This document shows, piece after piece, positions 22,382-34,408 of a stretch of 64,000 nucleotides of DNA (the stretch's first letter is position 1; the number at the start of each line of letters is the position of its first letter). The stretch is from the NCBI GenBank assembly GCA_019787685.1, contig JAHNUO010000003.1:682001-746000 (forward strand), in the 5' to 3' direction. Position numbers and translations under genes: made by a program. Source of the DNA: Chiua virens (Eukaryota; Basidiomycota; Agaricomycetes; Boletales; Boletaceae). The notes under the pieces are model-generated. The model saw only the letters and a list, made by a program, of their open reading frames with translations. It was not told where the DNA came from and searched no databases.

Positions 22382-24220
22382 ATGGACAGCTCGTTATCAA
22401 GCCCAACCTCGACGAGTCTAGCACATTCAGCTACAGAAACCTTGACAACCACCGACAGTGCGTCAGCACACCACGTCAATTCCGTCGCCGCCTTCATCAT
22501 TGGCCTCGCCATTATTCCTTCTTGCATCCGTACTTAATGCTGCTGGTCTTAATCTCACGAAACTCGATCATGTGAGCCCTCCAACTTCTCACTGCCGCTT
22601 TCCTGACGCTCCTCCTTAGGTCCGCACCAGTGCTGTCCCAAAGTCTGCCCGTCGGCGGGACTGGCTACGGCCACTATGGCTTCTTGGAATGACTCTCTAC
22701 ATCCTATCACAAGCTCATAGGAAGCACCCTTGCATTGGATTATATACGAGCTGGTGAGCCTTTTGCTCAGAGTCACCTTTCCGCCACTCAAGCACCCTTG
22801 AACAGAATACGTGGCTCCTCTTGGCTCCACGTCTCTCATCTTCAATTTCCTCTTTGCTAGATTCTTGGTTGGAACACCGGTTACCCGCACAGATATTTAT
22901 GTGAGACATCTCGTCATTCTCTTAGTGGACTCGGAATCATAGTTTGCCAGGGCACAATAATCGTAGTTATCGGCGTCGTTGGCATAGTCGCATTCGGTGG
23001 CATCAATAGCGGTCTCTCCTCAGAGACCAATGTCGACCATCTCACAGTCCTCTGGAGGAGGAGTGGATGGCTTGCCTTTTTCTTCGCCATGTCGATTGCG
23101 TTGCTTATGGTCCTCAAGTTCACCTTCTCACTGGACGCCGTCCTCGCTGCCCGCTCTGATATTACTTCAGAGCCTTTCACAGGCATGAGTTCCCGCAGAT
23201 CGTTCCCTCCCAGCAACACCTTCCTCGACAAAGTCAAGAATGCGTATACTGCACTCTCGCTTTGGATCAAAGAGAAACTCGAGATTTGGACTGCTTCCAA
23301 GGATGACACGCAAATTGCTTGGACCCTCGGCATTGGCTGGGCATGCTGCGGTGGCGGTTTCGCTGGTGTATGTCTCGTATTTGCAAAGGCTACGTGCGTA
23401 TCCATGATCATCTGAATCATTTCGGTTGTTCCAATTTTTTGTAGTGTCAAGCTGCTTACTGGAAGCCTGTCGCATGAAAACCCGGGGAACCAATTCGGCC
23501 ACATTGCGCCCATCTTCACAATCATCCTTTTGGCCATTACAGCGGTTTTGCAAATTATATGTCTGAACCGTGGATTGAAGGTGTATGATTCCACCCTTGT
23601 CGTACCCGTATTCTATGGTGTCTACACTGCTACTGGGTATGTCCTCGTTTCTTCTCGTAAGCGGGCTGTGCTTACTTCATGCATGCAGGTTCCTGGACTC
23701 CCTCGTATTCAACAACGAAGTTGAAGCATACAAACCCTGGATTCTCTTCCTCATTTTCGTCTCGATCGTGGTTCTGATATCTGGTGTTGTCCTCCTCACG
23801 CACAAGAAACCCGAGAGATCCCAAGGGAATATCACACTACCACGGACGCCGGGTGCGCGATCGACGACCCTAAAGGACGGCAAAGATGGTGATGAGGAAG
23901 CACAGGCTCTCAGAGCGCCGGAAGAGGGAGAGTCAGCGGCACAGGAGATCTGGCAGCTAGGAGATATAAGTGATACCGAGGAGGACTCTGCCGACATTGT
24001 TGGAAAACCTGTGTCCAGAGGAGTCAATGGCTCTGCAAACAACAATGTGGAAGGGCGAGAGGAAGGGCGCAGATTGATCGAGGACGGGGAAGACGAGGAC
24101 AGAACTCAGCACCGACGATCTTCGTCTTCGGAGGCGACGCTCGGCCGTAATGACAGTCACGATCAGAAAGGGTACCATGATGACGAGTTTGGGGAGTGGA
24201 ATGAGGGCAGGAAAGATTAG
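22382..24220 (+). CDS. NIPA-type magnesium transporter-like membrane protein, frame interrupted
   Basis: This is a multi-span protein of the NIPA/DUF803 family, linked elsewhere to Mg2+ transport. Exons: 22382-22571, 22620-22753, 22806-22900, 22951-23393, 23445-23636, 23689-24220. Landmarks are the EYVAPLGSTSLIFNFLFARF and GTIIVVIGVVGIVAFGG spans, QFGHIAPIFTI, LNRGLKVYDSTLVVPVFYG and a last span after NNEVEAYKPW. A long acidic Ser/Glu/Asp-rich cytoplasmic tail of about 135 residues follows. Two single-base frame breaks are needed: a +1 at 22517 inside the first span (sense ATTCCTTC) and a +1 near 22703-22714. Exons 3-6 are clean. The N-terminal 38 residues are Ser/Thr-rich. Ion specificity is inferred from the family only. 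Confidence 0.78.
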
Positions 24221-24368
24221 GTATATAGGGTACATGGTGGGGACATGTTAATCTAAAGGATAGTAATACCCGATTTGCTTGCTTAGTGTAACGCGTGTGT
24301 GGCTGAACTTGTAGCCAAACCCTGCACGCCGACCAGCACTCAACACACTTCACATCCCCGTCACGGCT

Positions 24369-26028
24369 ATGGCCGACAAAAGCGACAGTCAAGAAAAGGA
24401 CGTTGACGAACTCGACGACGACTTTGGCTCGGACGAAGACAATGCTGACCCGAACGTGTTTCGCATAAGCAATGCATTGACACCACCATCTGCAATGAGC
24501 TATAGCACACAAGAACTCCACAGTAAGCCGGCCGACATCTTCGACGAACATCTCTCTAACATGCCACAAGGCTTTATACACGAGGGGTACATTGACCTCA
24601 ATCCCAGTTACCAACGCGGTGCGTCACGCGCTCTCACCACGACACGACGTTCATGACAGAAACCCGTTCACAGACATAGTCTGGCCGGAGAGCAAACAGA
24701 TTGGACTTATCGACTCCATTTTCCGCAATTTCTACGTGCCTCCCGTCATCTTTGCAGTTCAGAAGGATGACGAAGGAGAGCCGGTCCGGGTGTGTGTGGA
24801 CGGCAAGCAGAGGTTGACATCAATACAAAAATTTCTCGACGGTCTGGTGAGCACCTGTGGTCTTTCACTATTTTTCGTTCTTACTGACGTTCATAACGCC
24901 ACAGATTCCTCGTGAGTGCAATACCTCGATGCTTTTGCCGTGTTCCGTTGAACAGCCTTTTGTCCAGATCGTGATGCACACACCAAGAAGTGCTTCTGGT
25001 TTGTGAGATCCGATGCACAAAGAACAACACGCCTAGAAATTCCTGATCATTGGAAGCGACGGTTTTCCGAAACGAGGATCACATGCGGTCAGCTTCCTTG
25101 CTGTACGAGCGTGACAGCCCTCATCATTCACATATTTCTCACCAGTCGAGTACCATGGCCTTCCGCCGGGTACGGAAAGAGAAATATTCCAACGGGTACA
25201 GCTCGGGATGAGTTTGACGGCCGCAGGTGCGTGTACATGCCGGTGTTGTCGGATAAATTGGTCATCTGGTGCCACAGAGAAACTGCAGGCAATATCCTCA
25301 CCGTGGGCAGATTGGATAGGCGACCTCGAAATGCGACACGTCCAATGCGAAGGTGGCCTCGCCGAAGTCCTCGAGTGGGATACGAAACGTGGCCGCGACT
25401 TTCAATGCATTGCACAAATGGTTTTCTGTTGTGATTCGCTACCGGATCACGTCTTGCCGACCGCTGCCAAGCTCGAAAAATGGCTGTCGCGCGTAGACAA
25501 ACCGAGTCAAGCGTTCAAGACCCATATGGACGGCGTGCTGAACGAATTCGGGTACATTGCGATGACCCCTACGCTGAATATCGCTTTTGAACAGGTTGAC
25601 AAGCGCGTCGCACCTGTCGAGTTTGTGTTTATTGGTAAGCTCGTCCGACTCGTTACGCTGATTGCATTTTGATGCCTACCATTCTCCAGGGACACTCCTT
25701 TACGTCCTCCGGGAACATACGCACGCGGAACGAGCCAACGCCATCCATCATATGCGTCCTACGAATACGAGAACAGTTCCGTGACGTTCGAAATAATAGC
25801 AACGTTGGAAAAGCGCTTTGGAATTTCATCGACAGTCTCATGGGACCATTGGGCCTCAAGGTTCTCTCCGCTAACAAAATCTATTCTGCCGCTACACCCA
25901 AATCTCAAAAGAAACGCAAAAAGGGAGTGGGTTCAGACGAAGATGAAGATTATCACCCTTCGCCTGTTCGGTCGCTCAACCACGGCGGCGTGAAAACGCG
26001 AGGCAAGATTCAGAAAAGGGAAGATTAG
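24369..26028 (+). CDS. DUF262 (GmrSD-like) domain protein, one frame break
   Basis: This is a fungal protein with the DUF262 fold, shared with the N-terminal domain of bacterial GmrSD restriction enzymes. Exons: 24369-24618, 24674-24846, 24905-24911, 24968-25087, 25146-25226, 25278-25634, 25690-26028. An acidic start is followed by the DUF262 signatures: LNPSYQRDIVWPE, LIDSIFRNFYVPPVIF, VCVDGKQRLTSIQKFLDGLIP and EIFQRVQLGMSLTAAEKLQAI. The DGKQR motif is the hallmark that in ParB-like relatives contacts nucleotide. The tail is basic and charged (KKRKKGVGSDEDEDY). Exon 3 is only seven bases. A +1 break at 25758-25760 (CGTCCTACG) is needed to pass from HHMR to LRIREQFRDVRNNS. The cellular role in fungi is unknown to me. 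Confidence 0.82.
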
Positions 26029-26274
26029 TGATGGGTATGGCGCGACCAGCATTGATTGTCTCGCGGTTGTTGAGATGTCCGATCAAGCGGAATATGCTAT
26101 TACTGGCTTCGACTTCTCGCAAGTCTTCGCTATACGGTCCTCAAGGCCGTGTACCATTTTAGATGCGTCATGTCGTTTTCCTGGTACACATGTATGATAT
26201 ATTTGCATAGCCGTATGCATAAACCGCTCATTGGCGACCTACCCTGGTTGGCTTGCATTTCCAAGGAACCTACG

Positions 26275-27701
26275 CTAATTGTTGTAACCCACTCTTGCGG
26301 TGTAACAAGTGCCCTCTGGCGTGGTCATCGCGCGTGCATATTTGAGCAACAACTTGTCCCGCTCCTTCGAATTGACGGCAATGTCAGATAGAAATGGTTC
26401 GATATCATCACTCTTCCACCGTGCCCGTGTCAAGAACAACTCTGCAAAGCGTGCAGCAGGATCTGTCGGAAGGGAAGAAGCTGGAAGGTAACTCAACGTA
26501 GCACCTGAGACGTCGTTGGGGTTTCGGAGGCACTTGCCCTGTCATGGTAAGTGCATCAGTTTCCTCTCAAGAGGCGGGTGCAAGAGAATGAACGTACCGA
26601 GAGAAGTTGCAACGACACCGCCGAAGCAAACGCATCACTCACGGCATTCCTCCATTTCGTCATAAACTCGGTCTCCAAGATGGGATCATGCTGGCCCCAG
26701 GTCAGCGTAAGGATGAGACAAGTACGACAGGCAAACACGTTACCTTGTGGTGTCTAATGATGCCCAGTCCGATTTCCGCAATCACGGCGTTGACGTCCAT
26801 CTTCCACGTATTCGCTTCTATCTGGCCGAACCACGACATAATCTGGTTCGACACCTCCCGCGGGACCTCATGATCATCCACCAGCGCAGACACCAAGTCG
26901 TCTACTGGCGCAGCATCGTGTGACAAGCTCAACGACACCAGGTAATTGAGAAGAAGCTCCAGGATCGTGTTCAGATGTGCGGGCGCGACCGGGCGGAGGC
27001 AGCCTACGTAGGACGTTGTACAACGCGATAGAGGGGTACATGACAATGAGACACGCGTCACGGTCGGAAAAAGCGACCAGAAACCGTACCATCTAGGACG
27101 AGGATACGCCGTTCCTCGAGACCTTGTCTCAATTCAGCCTCGCTCGCTTGAATCTCGCCGCGTGCATGTTCGTAAGTGTATTTTGGGAGCGTCGCCTGAA
27201 GTGTGGACAGGATGGGCTGTGAGTAAAACACGGCGCGTGTGCGCGACAAAACATGAACCGAGACTGACGCGTCGATCTTCGTCCCCCTCGTCGTATTCCA
27301 TTCCTCGAAGAAGGACAGGCAACTTGTGCAATCTGGGGACACACGGGACCAGCTCCAACACCTCGTGGAGCTGGTCGCGGACGTGAACCGTCCCGCTCGG
27401 ATCCGTCCTGGATGGCGTCACGACAAGTGCGGTGTTGGAGAGCACTACTGAACGTAGCGTGTACGTTTTATCCGCCGTGCATAGGACAGCATCTTCAGTG
27501 GGATGGCCTTTGATGGAGAGTCTGTCCATACTTGATAAATGTGTAGACGGCTGCAAGATGTGTCACGTACAATGATTGGGATGACTTGTTCGTTGTCGCT
27601 GAATCGATCAGCTGGCATAGGTCAGATGGAAGTTCTACCAGGCGGAACGCGCCTGTATCTTGTTCGGTCGATGGAGAAAATCTAAGTTGGACTTCACTCA
27701 T
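26275..27701 (-). CDS. DCC1: Sister-chromatid cohesion protein Dcc1
   Basis: Dcc1 is a subunit of the alternative Ctf18-Dcc1-Ctf8 clamp loader, which loads or unloads PCNA and supports cohesion in S phase. Exons: 27701-27571, 27530-27269, 27195-27090, 27003-26744, 26690-26598, 26538-26275, joining cleanly into 371 residues. Family landmarks: LRFSPS and the FRLVELP start, IKGHPTEDAVLCTADKTYTL, VRDQLHEVLELVPC, EYDEG, the winged-helix region around LLNYLVSLSLSHDAAPVDDL, and the C-terminal DPAARFAELFLTRARW, PFLSDIAVNSKERDKLLLKY. The first intron is only 40 nt. The 3' end converges with the DUF262 gene, 246 bp between stops. No MluI box was seen upstream, although the gene acts in S phase. Confidence 0.93.
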
Positions 27702-28034
27702 TCGGGTAGCTTATCAAGGTACCAGGACAAGCAATTAGCAAATACGGCAAATTATGTAGGTAAGTAGTGACAAACTGCACAATCTAGTTCTACATATGCC
27801 ACACTAGAGCTCTCCCCTACTTACAGAGTACTGTGCAAAGAAATAAGTCATCCAAGAATAAGAATAAGAACAAGAACCTGATGGCGAAATCTACAGTACA
27901 AGACCGATTTCAACCTCTCCCTAGCAGTCCAGGAATAGACTATACGACATTGAACGTTTGAACTACAATTATATACACTACACTGTTATGTAAATAGATA
28001 GATATGCGCGGAAAGCAACATAGACGCGCACTAA
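27702..28034. other. Intergenic, DCC1 promoter and MMT 3' flank
   Basis: This 333-bp AT-richer segment lies between two minus-strand genes. It contains (AAGAAT)n-like runs near 27840-27875. No named element was found. Confidence 0.35.
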
Positions 28035-29748
28035 TTATGGTGATGACCCCTTGACAGGCTGAAACCTGACTCTGACTTCTGAGACCTCCCTCATCGCATC
28101 CCGAAGCCGTTGCGCGATTTTGCTCTCCAGCTCAGAGGTAGCCAGAACGGTCATGCTGCGAGGTACGTCGACGGTGAGATCGACATACATCAGCGATCCA
28201 GCGCGCTTCGCTCTCAACGCCTTGATCGCCAGAATGCAAGCATCCTCAGAGACCGCAATGCCATCGTTGCCAGGAAAAACGAGAGGGTCTAGTGCACGCA
28301 TGAGTTTGTCCCGCGAACTCGTCGATATCCCAGCATCAGTCAATTCCACGTATGCACCTCCGAGCAACTCCACACCTTGCCGAAGGATGACAAACGACAC
28401 GAGCAAGCCTTTTCGATCAAACGTTCATGAGTGATCGGATGGGTTTCATTATGGATCACCGACATACCTCCGAGTGGGTCAAGTGGCAGAGATGGAAAAC
28501 TAGACGAGCCGAGGATGGCAAACAACGCGACGAAGCTCGAGTATGCGTCACTTCGATGGTGCACTGCATTCGCGTAGAGGACAGGACTGTGTTCTTCATC
28601 GGCAACTTTTTTGGTGACGCGATACAACCATTCCTTGCACAGCACGCTAACTGCTGCAAACCATGCAGCATTGGGATCAAGGACGTCTACATGTGAATGT
28701 GCGTGTCCGACGGACGGGACATGGTGACTGGCGACGGCAACTTGTTGTAAGATGTCGTGAAGTAGACCGGGTGGGAAGGTTGACACGGTCTCTGAGAGCG
28801 CCTCCATTAAAAGGTGGTATGAATGGAAGCCGATGCCGAGTGCACCGCCGACTAAAAGAATGGACACGGTGGTTGTTCCGAGTGTTTCGAACTTGGCAAA
28901 GCCGTATGGGTATCTTTCAGAGGGTGGTCTTCTGGAAAGTTTCCAGCAAGCCAAGGTGACGAAATCGCCCAAGAGGTCTGGAGGTGTGACAATACGCATT
29001 GACACAGGTTACGTGACGCAAAGGAAAACACGCACCACTGAACGAGTGACCAGCGTCAGCAAGGAGTGACGCGGAATGCATATACCAGCCCGCAAATCCT
29101 TTTGCGCTTGTCAATACTATATTCACCAGAAGCCCAAGAAGGGTTATCCGACTACCCCGGTCGCCTATGTCACGCGAGTTGAGCCAGAACAATAATGCAC
29201 ACCGCACACTGCAACGCACCCTTTCCTTCAAAAATATGTACTATCTGTTCCGCGCTCTGAGAGTGGTCGTGGTCATCACGCGAATGAGAATGAAAAATGG
29301 AATGCGAATGCGAATGGTCGTGGTGGTGGTTGCGACTATTGTCGCTGCCTAGGCTTTGTGCGTTCTTTTCGGTGCTCCTCGGGTCATCACCTTTGGACAC
29401 GGTTGTGGTGGTCGTTTGTTGCGACATGGACCGAGAGAGCACTGGGCTCGTGAGTGAAACTGGAGAAGCTGCCAAGAGTAACCTAGAAACACGTCGGCAT
29501 GGCGTGTTTGAGGTACGAAAGCGGTACCTTTCTGTCTGCAACAACCCACCCCGAACTTGCAATCTCACTCTGGGACTCGTACGCACGACCTCCTTGCCCA
29601 GCGAATTGGGACGAGCGGTTGAAAAGTAAGACAACAATGGCGTTTGAGGACGAAGACGTGGCCCTGCGTTGAAGTACCGAGCCGAATCTAAGGTCAGGGC
29701 GGCTTGTCGCGATGGACAGCGCCAATGCCGTCCTAGAGCCAACTTCAT
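28035..29748 (-). CDS. Mitochondrial cation-diffusion-facilitator metal transporter (Mmt1/2 type)
   Basis: This CDF-family exporter resembles yeast Mmt1/Mmt2, which move iron out of mitochondria. Exons: 29748-29220, 29164-29036, 28977-28468, 28408-28035, giving 513 residues with a clean frame. The start MKLALGRHWRCPSRQ is basic and lacks acidic residues, as expected for a mitochondrial targeting sequence. A His/Asp/Ser-rich metal-binding-like stretch (HHHDHSHSHS) precedes the membrane part. The two transport-site motifs are LLADAGHSFSD and HHRSDAYSS. A cytosolic-type C-terminal domain follows, with SRDKLMRALDPLV and VDLTVDVP. An upstream TTG-initiated extension has no support. A second His-rich loop (GHAHSHVD) lies between spans. 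Metal identity is inferred from the family. Confidence 0.9.
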
Positions 29749-30057
29749 CGAATCTGATCCGTTGGCGAACAAGAGCAGCAGCTGTGGCTTGAAGGATCGA
29801 GGCTATAGCACATCAATCATATGGTGTACGTTCAGGTTCAGGCCATTTTCCTTCCGTGACTATCCGGTGCGAACCATCTTGATCACTCTGTCACACGACA
29901 TGCTGCATACATAGTCGAGCTACCGCTTGACTCAACCTGACCTGAATAAACATCTGGCGCTCAGCCCCGCATAGCTTTCACCATCAAATTTATTCTCGGA
30001 TCCGAGTCTCGTCCACTCATCAATACAAATTCGCCCCTACCGCGATCACAAGTTTGG

Positions 30058-31595
30058 TCAGTCATCGTAAATGCTTTCCAACAAGGCTTCTACTTTCGGT
30101 TGATGCTCTGGAGCGTCCCCTGCCAGTCTCGCAATGGTGGGCAGGTTGGCTCTCGGGACATCATATGATACGAGTGTACGGTGCAGACCTAGGCCACGAA
30201 CGAGTCTAGTCGTGGGATCGTCAGTCTCTTCGAACACGCTCGCTGAAAGGAAATACGGCATACTCGTCGATCTTGTTCCCAAATCGTTTGACATCTCCTT
30301 CGACGGAACCGGTGGTTGGTTCTCGCAGATAGAACAATGCTTCCGCTAGGGCTGCCTTATCTTCAGGACTTGCGATATCGGCTTTAAGGCCAACGACAGA
30401 AGCGAGCGTTAAACACTTTCAAAAGGTCCTTATAACGCTTTTCAAGTCCTCGGAGTAAGAACCCTTCACTCACAGATGTGATCCCGTGCGGGATTCCGTA
30501 TGTCGCTCCAAGTTTGTGACCAAGCGAATGAGATAAACCGAGAGAACTAGGGTCGACTGTGAGGAATTTGATGTTGACACTTTCTGGAAAATTCTTCTTA
30601 CCCGTACTTCTCAATTTTGAGCGGCCAAAGGCTCATCCATGACGCTATCATTAGTCGTTGCCTTGCTTCTAAATCACCAGGCTGCGCCTTGCTCTTTGGG
30701 AGATATTTGAAGAGGTCGGATAGAGCGGCGTAACAGAACACCTTTATGGGATACAGTGATGATGGGTTGTAGAGGCCCTCTGTGATCGAGCATGGGTCCA
30801 TCATACAGAACGGCGTATGGAAATAGACTGCGGCATACCAACAGCATGGTCCAATGCCCGAATTCCCGTCGATAACCTGTATGCGCCTCATGTTGAGCAC
30901 GAGATATGAGAGAACGCCTCGAGGCATACCATAATTCCTCCGGGGTAGCTAACGTCAACTCCGCATCGAGAATGATACCGGCAGGGGCAAGCATAGGATG
31001 TGAAACGCTAACCTTGTTGCCTTGTTCGTCCGAATATCCAGCACCGCCCTAATAGAATAGTTCATATGAATCTTTAGGAGGTTACGATGAACTTGCCCTG
31101 TACTCCGCTGCGCTCAGGGTGGTCGGGATAGCTATATTATTGATGAAGCCGCCGTTCTCCTGGTGAAGACGATGGATCATAGCCTTGGCCGCATCGATAG
31201 GTGAACCGCCTCCGATGGACACGATGATATCGGCTCCCGCAGCTCTGAACGCCTCGACGCCACGGATGATGCCCTGGACGGGTGCATGTTGACCTATCTC
31301 TGAGAACGTCGCAGCGAAGGCATCATTCCCTTTTAAGATTGCTTCGACATCGCTGACTACATTTGTCTTGTAGATAACTTCGTTAGCACGGAGACAGAAT
31401 GAAGGCAAATTCGTAAATATTGACCTTCTCGCGAAGAGAGTTCCCGGTGACGATAAACGCCTTGCTACCGCCCAAGATGGAGAGCAATTTGGGGAGGGCC
31501 GTTCGCACGCAGCCAGGTCCGTAGTGGACGCCTTTCAAGGTATCATGATAGGCATAGGAGCCACACAGGGCCGCCAGGTTGGTGTTAGCAGCCAT
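30058..31595 (-). CDS. Iron-containing alcohol dehydrogenase (maleylacetate reductase-like)
   Basis: This is a group III Fe-ADH family oxidoreductase, probably NAD(P)-dependent. Exons: 31595-31425, 31366-31097, 31048-30930, 30876-30839, 30779-30602, 30546-30474, 30415-30264, 30205-30058, giving 382 residues. The dinucleotide site is ADIIVSIGGGSPIDAAKA, followed by IAIPTTLSAAEY. The metal-ligand motif is LSHSLGHKLGATYGIPHG, containing the HxxxGHxxG...H pattern. The subset with TTLSAAEY and GAGYSDE resembles maleylacetate reductases and their fungal relatives; the substrate is unproven. The second intron (31096-31049) starts with GC, not GT (AGG|GCAAGT), the known minor GC-AG class. The preceding gene is on the same strand, 309 bp away. 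Confidence 0.9.
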
Positions 31596-34408
31596 CAGTG
31601 CGCTGGGTGATCAAAGTTTCAAGGATTGACCGATTAGTAACTGAGAACGTTGTTCTTGCTGGCGGATTGGGATTGGCCCATGCCTCGGGTGCTATCTGGG
31701 TGATCTGGTCTACTGATATCGCGAAAAGTGTTCGACGGGAAAGGAGATATCACTGCATGGCAGTCTGAGATCTGAGGGTCTGGTAGCTATGTACATGCGT
31801 CGGCGAATCAAGACACAGGATTCCGTCAGATACCCAGGCTGCAGAAGATATTTCCTACAAGGGGTCGTCGTGATCCCCTCGGATCACCTCTTGCAGCTCA
31901 ACCGAGACGGCAGCTTTGGGTAGTGGCAAGTCCGCGCTCGGAATCGTTGTTGGAAGACAATTGACGTTCTTGGAAAAAAAAGAAAACTTGGATAACGCGT
32001 GGTAGCAAGCAAAATGGGAATTTGGCTAGCCTGCTACGCTCGCCAAATAGTGAGGTCACACACAGTGTGGGTGTTATCTTCATGGGATCTTTAAAGGCAC
32101 CATTGGTGACTCCTGAAATGACGTTGCAGGCAAAGTAGGACATGATGGTACTTTTTGAGGCGCACGCAAGGTCGATGTAATTGGTTGTCAACAACACCTC
32201 CGATTCTTAAACACAAGAGTGGACGATCAACGTAGGAACATCCCACAACAAAGAGACGGACCGTCGGGCATCAAATCACTATGGGGTCCGAGTCAAGTTT
32301 TAGAAGGACCCGTTGCCGCTCCCACTTCCTGTTTGGGATAACTTCGCGGCAGAACGTGCGAGTGTACAACGCTGGACAGGGGTCACTGAGTGCATCACCA
32401 CAAGAATTCTGCACTGTGAGATTCAGTTCGTGGGACAAGACGGCGCGTCATAGTCAGACGTAACCGACTTGCAAGATCCGTGACCGCTGTTGTTGTTCGA
32501 AGTGAGCAACGGGGTCGTGCTCGTCCTGGTGATCTCAGGATATCTCCAGTCAATCTCCTCCTGCGTCATTCAGTGCTCTGGATTTTCGGTCTAGAAGGGA
32601 GCCGCATGCAAGGGGCACCACCTACATGGGAAACCATGAGGTTAACTTCCCTGACCACATGTCACCTTGGTAGGGCCACCATTAAACAGCAGGACCTTGT
32701 CTTGGTGTTGTTGACTGTGCCTTCTCAATGTCGACCTACAGGAATTTCCGCGACTCTGAGTTTGACAGTCAAGTAATTCAATGAACCACGCACTTTGCAT
32801 CCAGTTCTTCGCATCTTGGAGCCGTTCAGCTTCCACGCGGGTAACGTCCAGAGCAAGCGGTCGCGATACGACCCAGACTGAGGCATGACACCAGGGATGT
32901 GCCAGATTTCGATTTTACTCCTGTCCCCCCGTTTCGACTCGCCAGTGGCAGCCTTGTTCAGGGCTTCGTGCGGGACGGAACTAAGGGTAGCTTGGGGGTC
33001 CATCATGATGATGTGCGACGAGCATGGTGCAAAGACATCCGGTTCTGACGTCTTCCCAGTGCGTATACGATCCTTGCGTTGTAGGACACGTGTGACACAT
33101 TCCCCAGAATTATGACTGCCGTCGGCATTGATCTATCAAATCCAACCTTGTCTTCGTACATGTGGAATTGACTTTAGGTTTCATACAGCGGGCGTGTTCA
33201 CTCATTGTTGGTCAGTGCAGTCAATCCACGACCGATTGCACTACTCCCCACTAGCGCAGTCAACTCGGGAGCCGATTTAACCTGACACGGTCCAGATGAG
33301 CCATGTTCAGATGTACTCAGCGGCGATATAACTTACTAAAGCCCGGGCTGACCGGCTTCGGTTACTTCTCACTGGTGAACTCCTTTTCGCCGCACCAACG
33401 TTACGTAGCCATCCATTTTGTGATTCGGTAAGTTGCGCACAATCCCCCTATTGTCAACGTGGAACATGCAAAATCGGAAGAGACCCGACCGAGTATGTCA
33501 TGGAAACAAATGAACTCACGGACAACATTGTTAGCGAGCCGTTCGTAAAGGCAACGAATGTCCTTGCCGCATGGATCTATGGGCGTTGAGCGGATTGGTA
33601 GCGTGAGTCGAATCGAACGCCGTGGGGCATGTCATACGACAAGAGATTTGACGACATGTGTTTACTCATTTCGGAGGAACGTCACTGACGTGAACGGTAT
33701 GTGGGATGCCCCGCATGGACGGGTTAGTGATGGATTTGTGTGATACAGTTGTATCATGCGTTTGATGGCCCCGGGCCAGAAAGGGGAAGCGTGAGCCAGA
33801 CAATTCACGTGGGTAGATGGGATGGGCGGATCGGGGAAGGGAGAGACCAAGAGGCGGCGGAGTGGGGTGGCAGGGCGTGGAAGGGAAAAGCCCTGGTACT
33901 AGATTCCATTCTTTGGAAGATCTCGCATATGGTGATGCGATTCCGAGGGCCCAGCTGGAATTAGCAGACATGTTCCCGAGGGTAGGCCACGCCCCCGGGG
34001 AGCAAGGCAGGGGGTCCTGCGCTGATCTGGAGAAATGAAAAGCACGCAGCGTGCCGCGTTCCTTATCGATGAGTGACGCGCTTGGACTGGTTCGTCGTGA
34101 AAAAAAAGGCGCAAATCCGCGAGGCAGAGGGTGACATGTGGATCCAGATCAACACTGGTTATATACTCTACGGTGCCAATGTGAACCCGTTGATCAAGGT
34201 GCCCGGCGACGACGAGCGTCAGTACTACTACTATTGCTACGGTTGTCACGTGTCTCTCCTCGGTCCGACCCTTTTCTTTCTCTCTTCTCTCTTCCACAGC
34301 AGCGCATACATCCACCTTCAACACACTCAAGGCGCTCCGTCAGTATGTCTTATTTACTCGGCTGTCCTCCCTATTCACCCCCGCTCCAGCCAGCGGGTGC
34401 CTATTGTC
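31596..34408. other. Long intergenic region without recognised gene
   Basis: About 2.8 kb lies between the Fe-ADH start and the Syt1-like start codon. Only short open frames occur, on both strands. The minus strand near 33006-32642 stays open for about 90 codons but shows no family I know. The last 150 bp before 34409 are strongly pyrimidine-rich (34250-34320), as in many fungal promoters and leaders. Confidence 0.4.

Noticed and set aside
34073..34408. Upstream extension of the Syt1-like open frame
   Set aside because: It has no convincing ATG context, crosses a pyrimidine-rich leader typical of promoters, and shows no family similarity. The ATG at 34409 is preferred.
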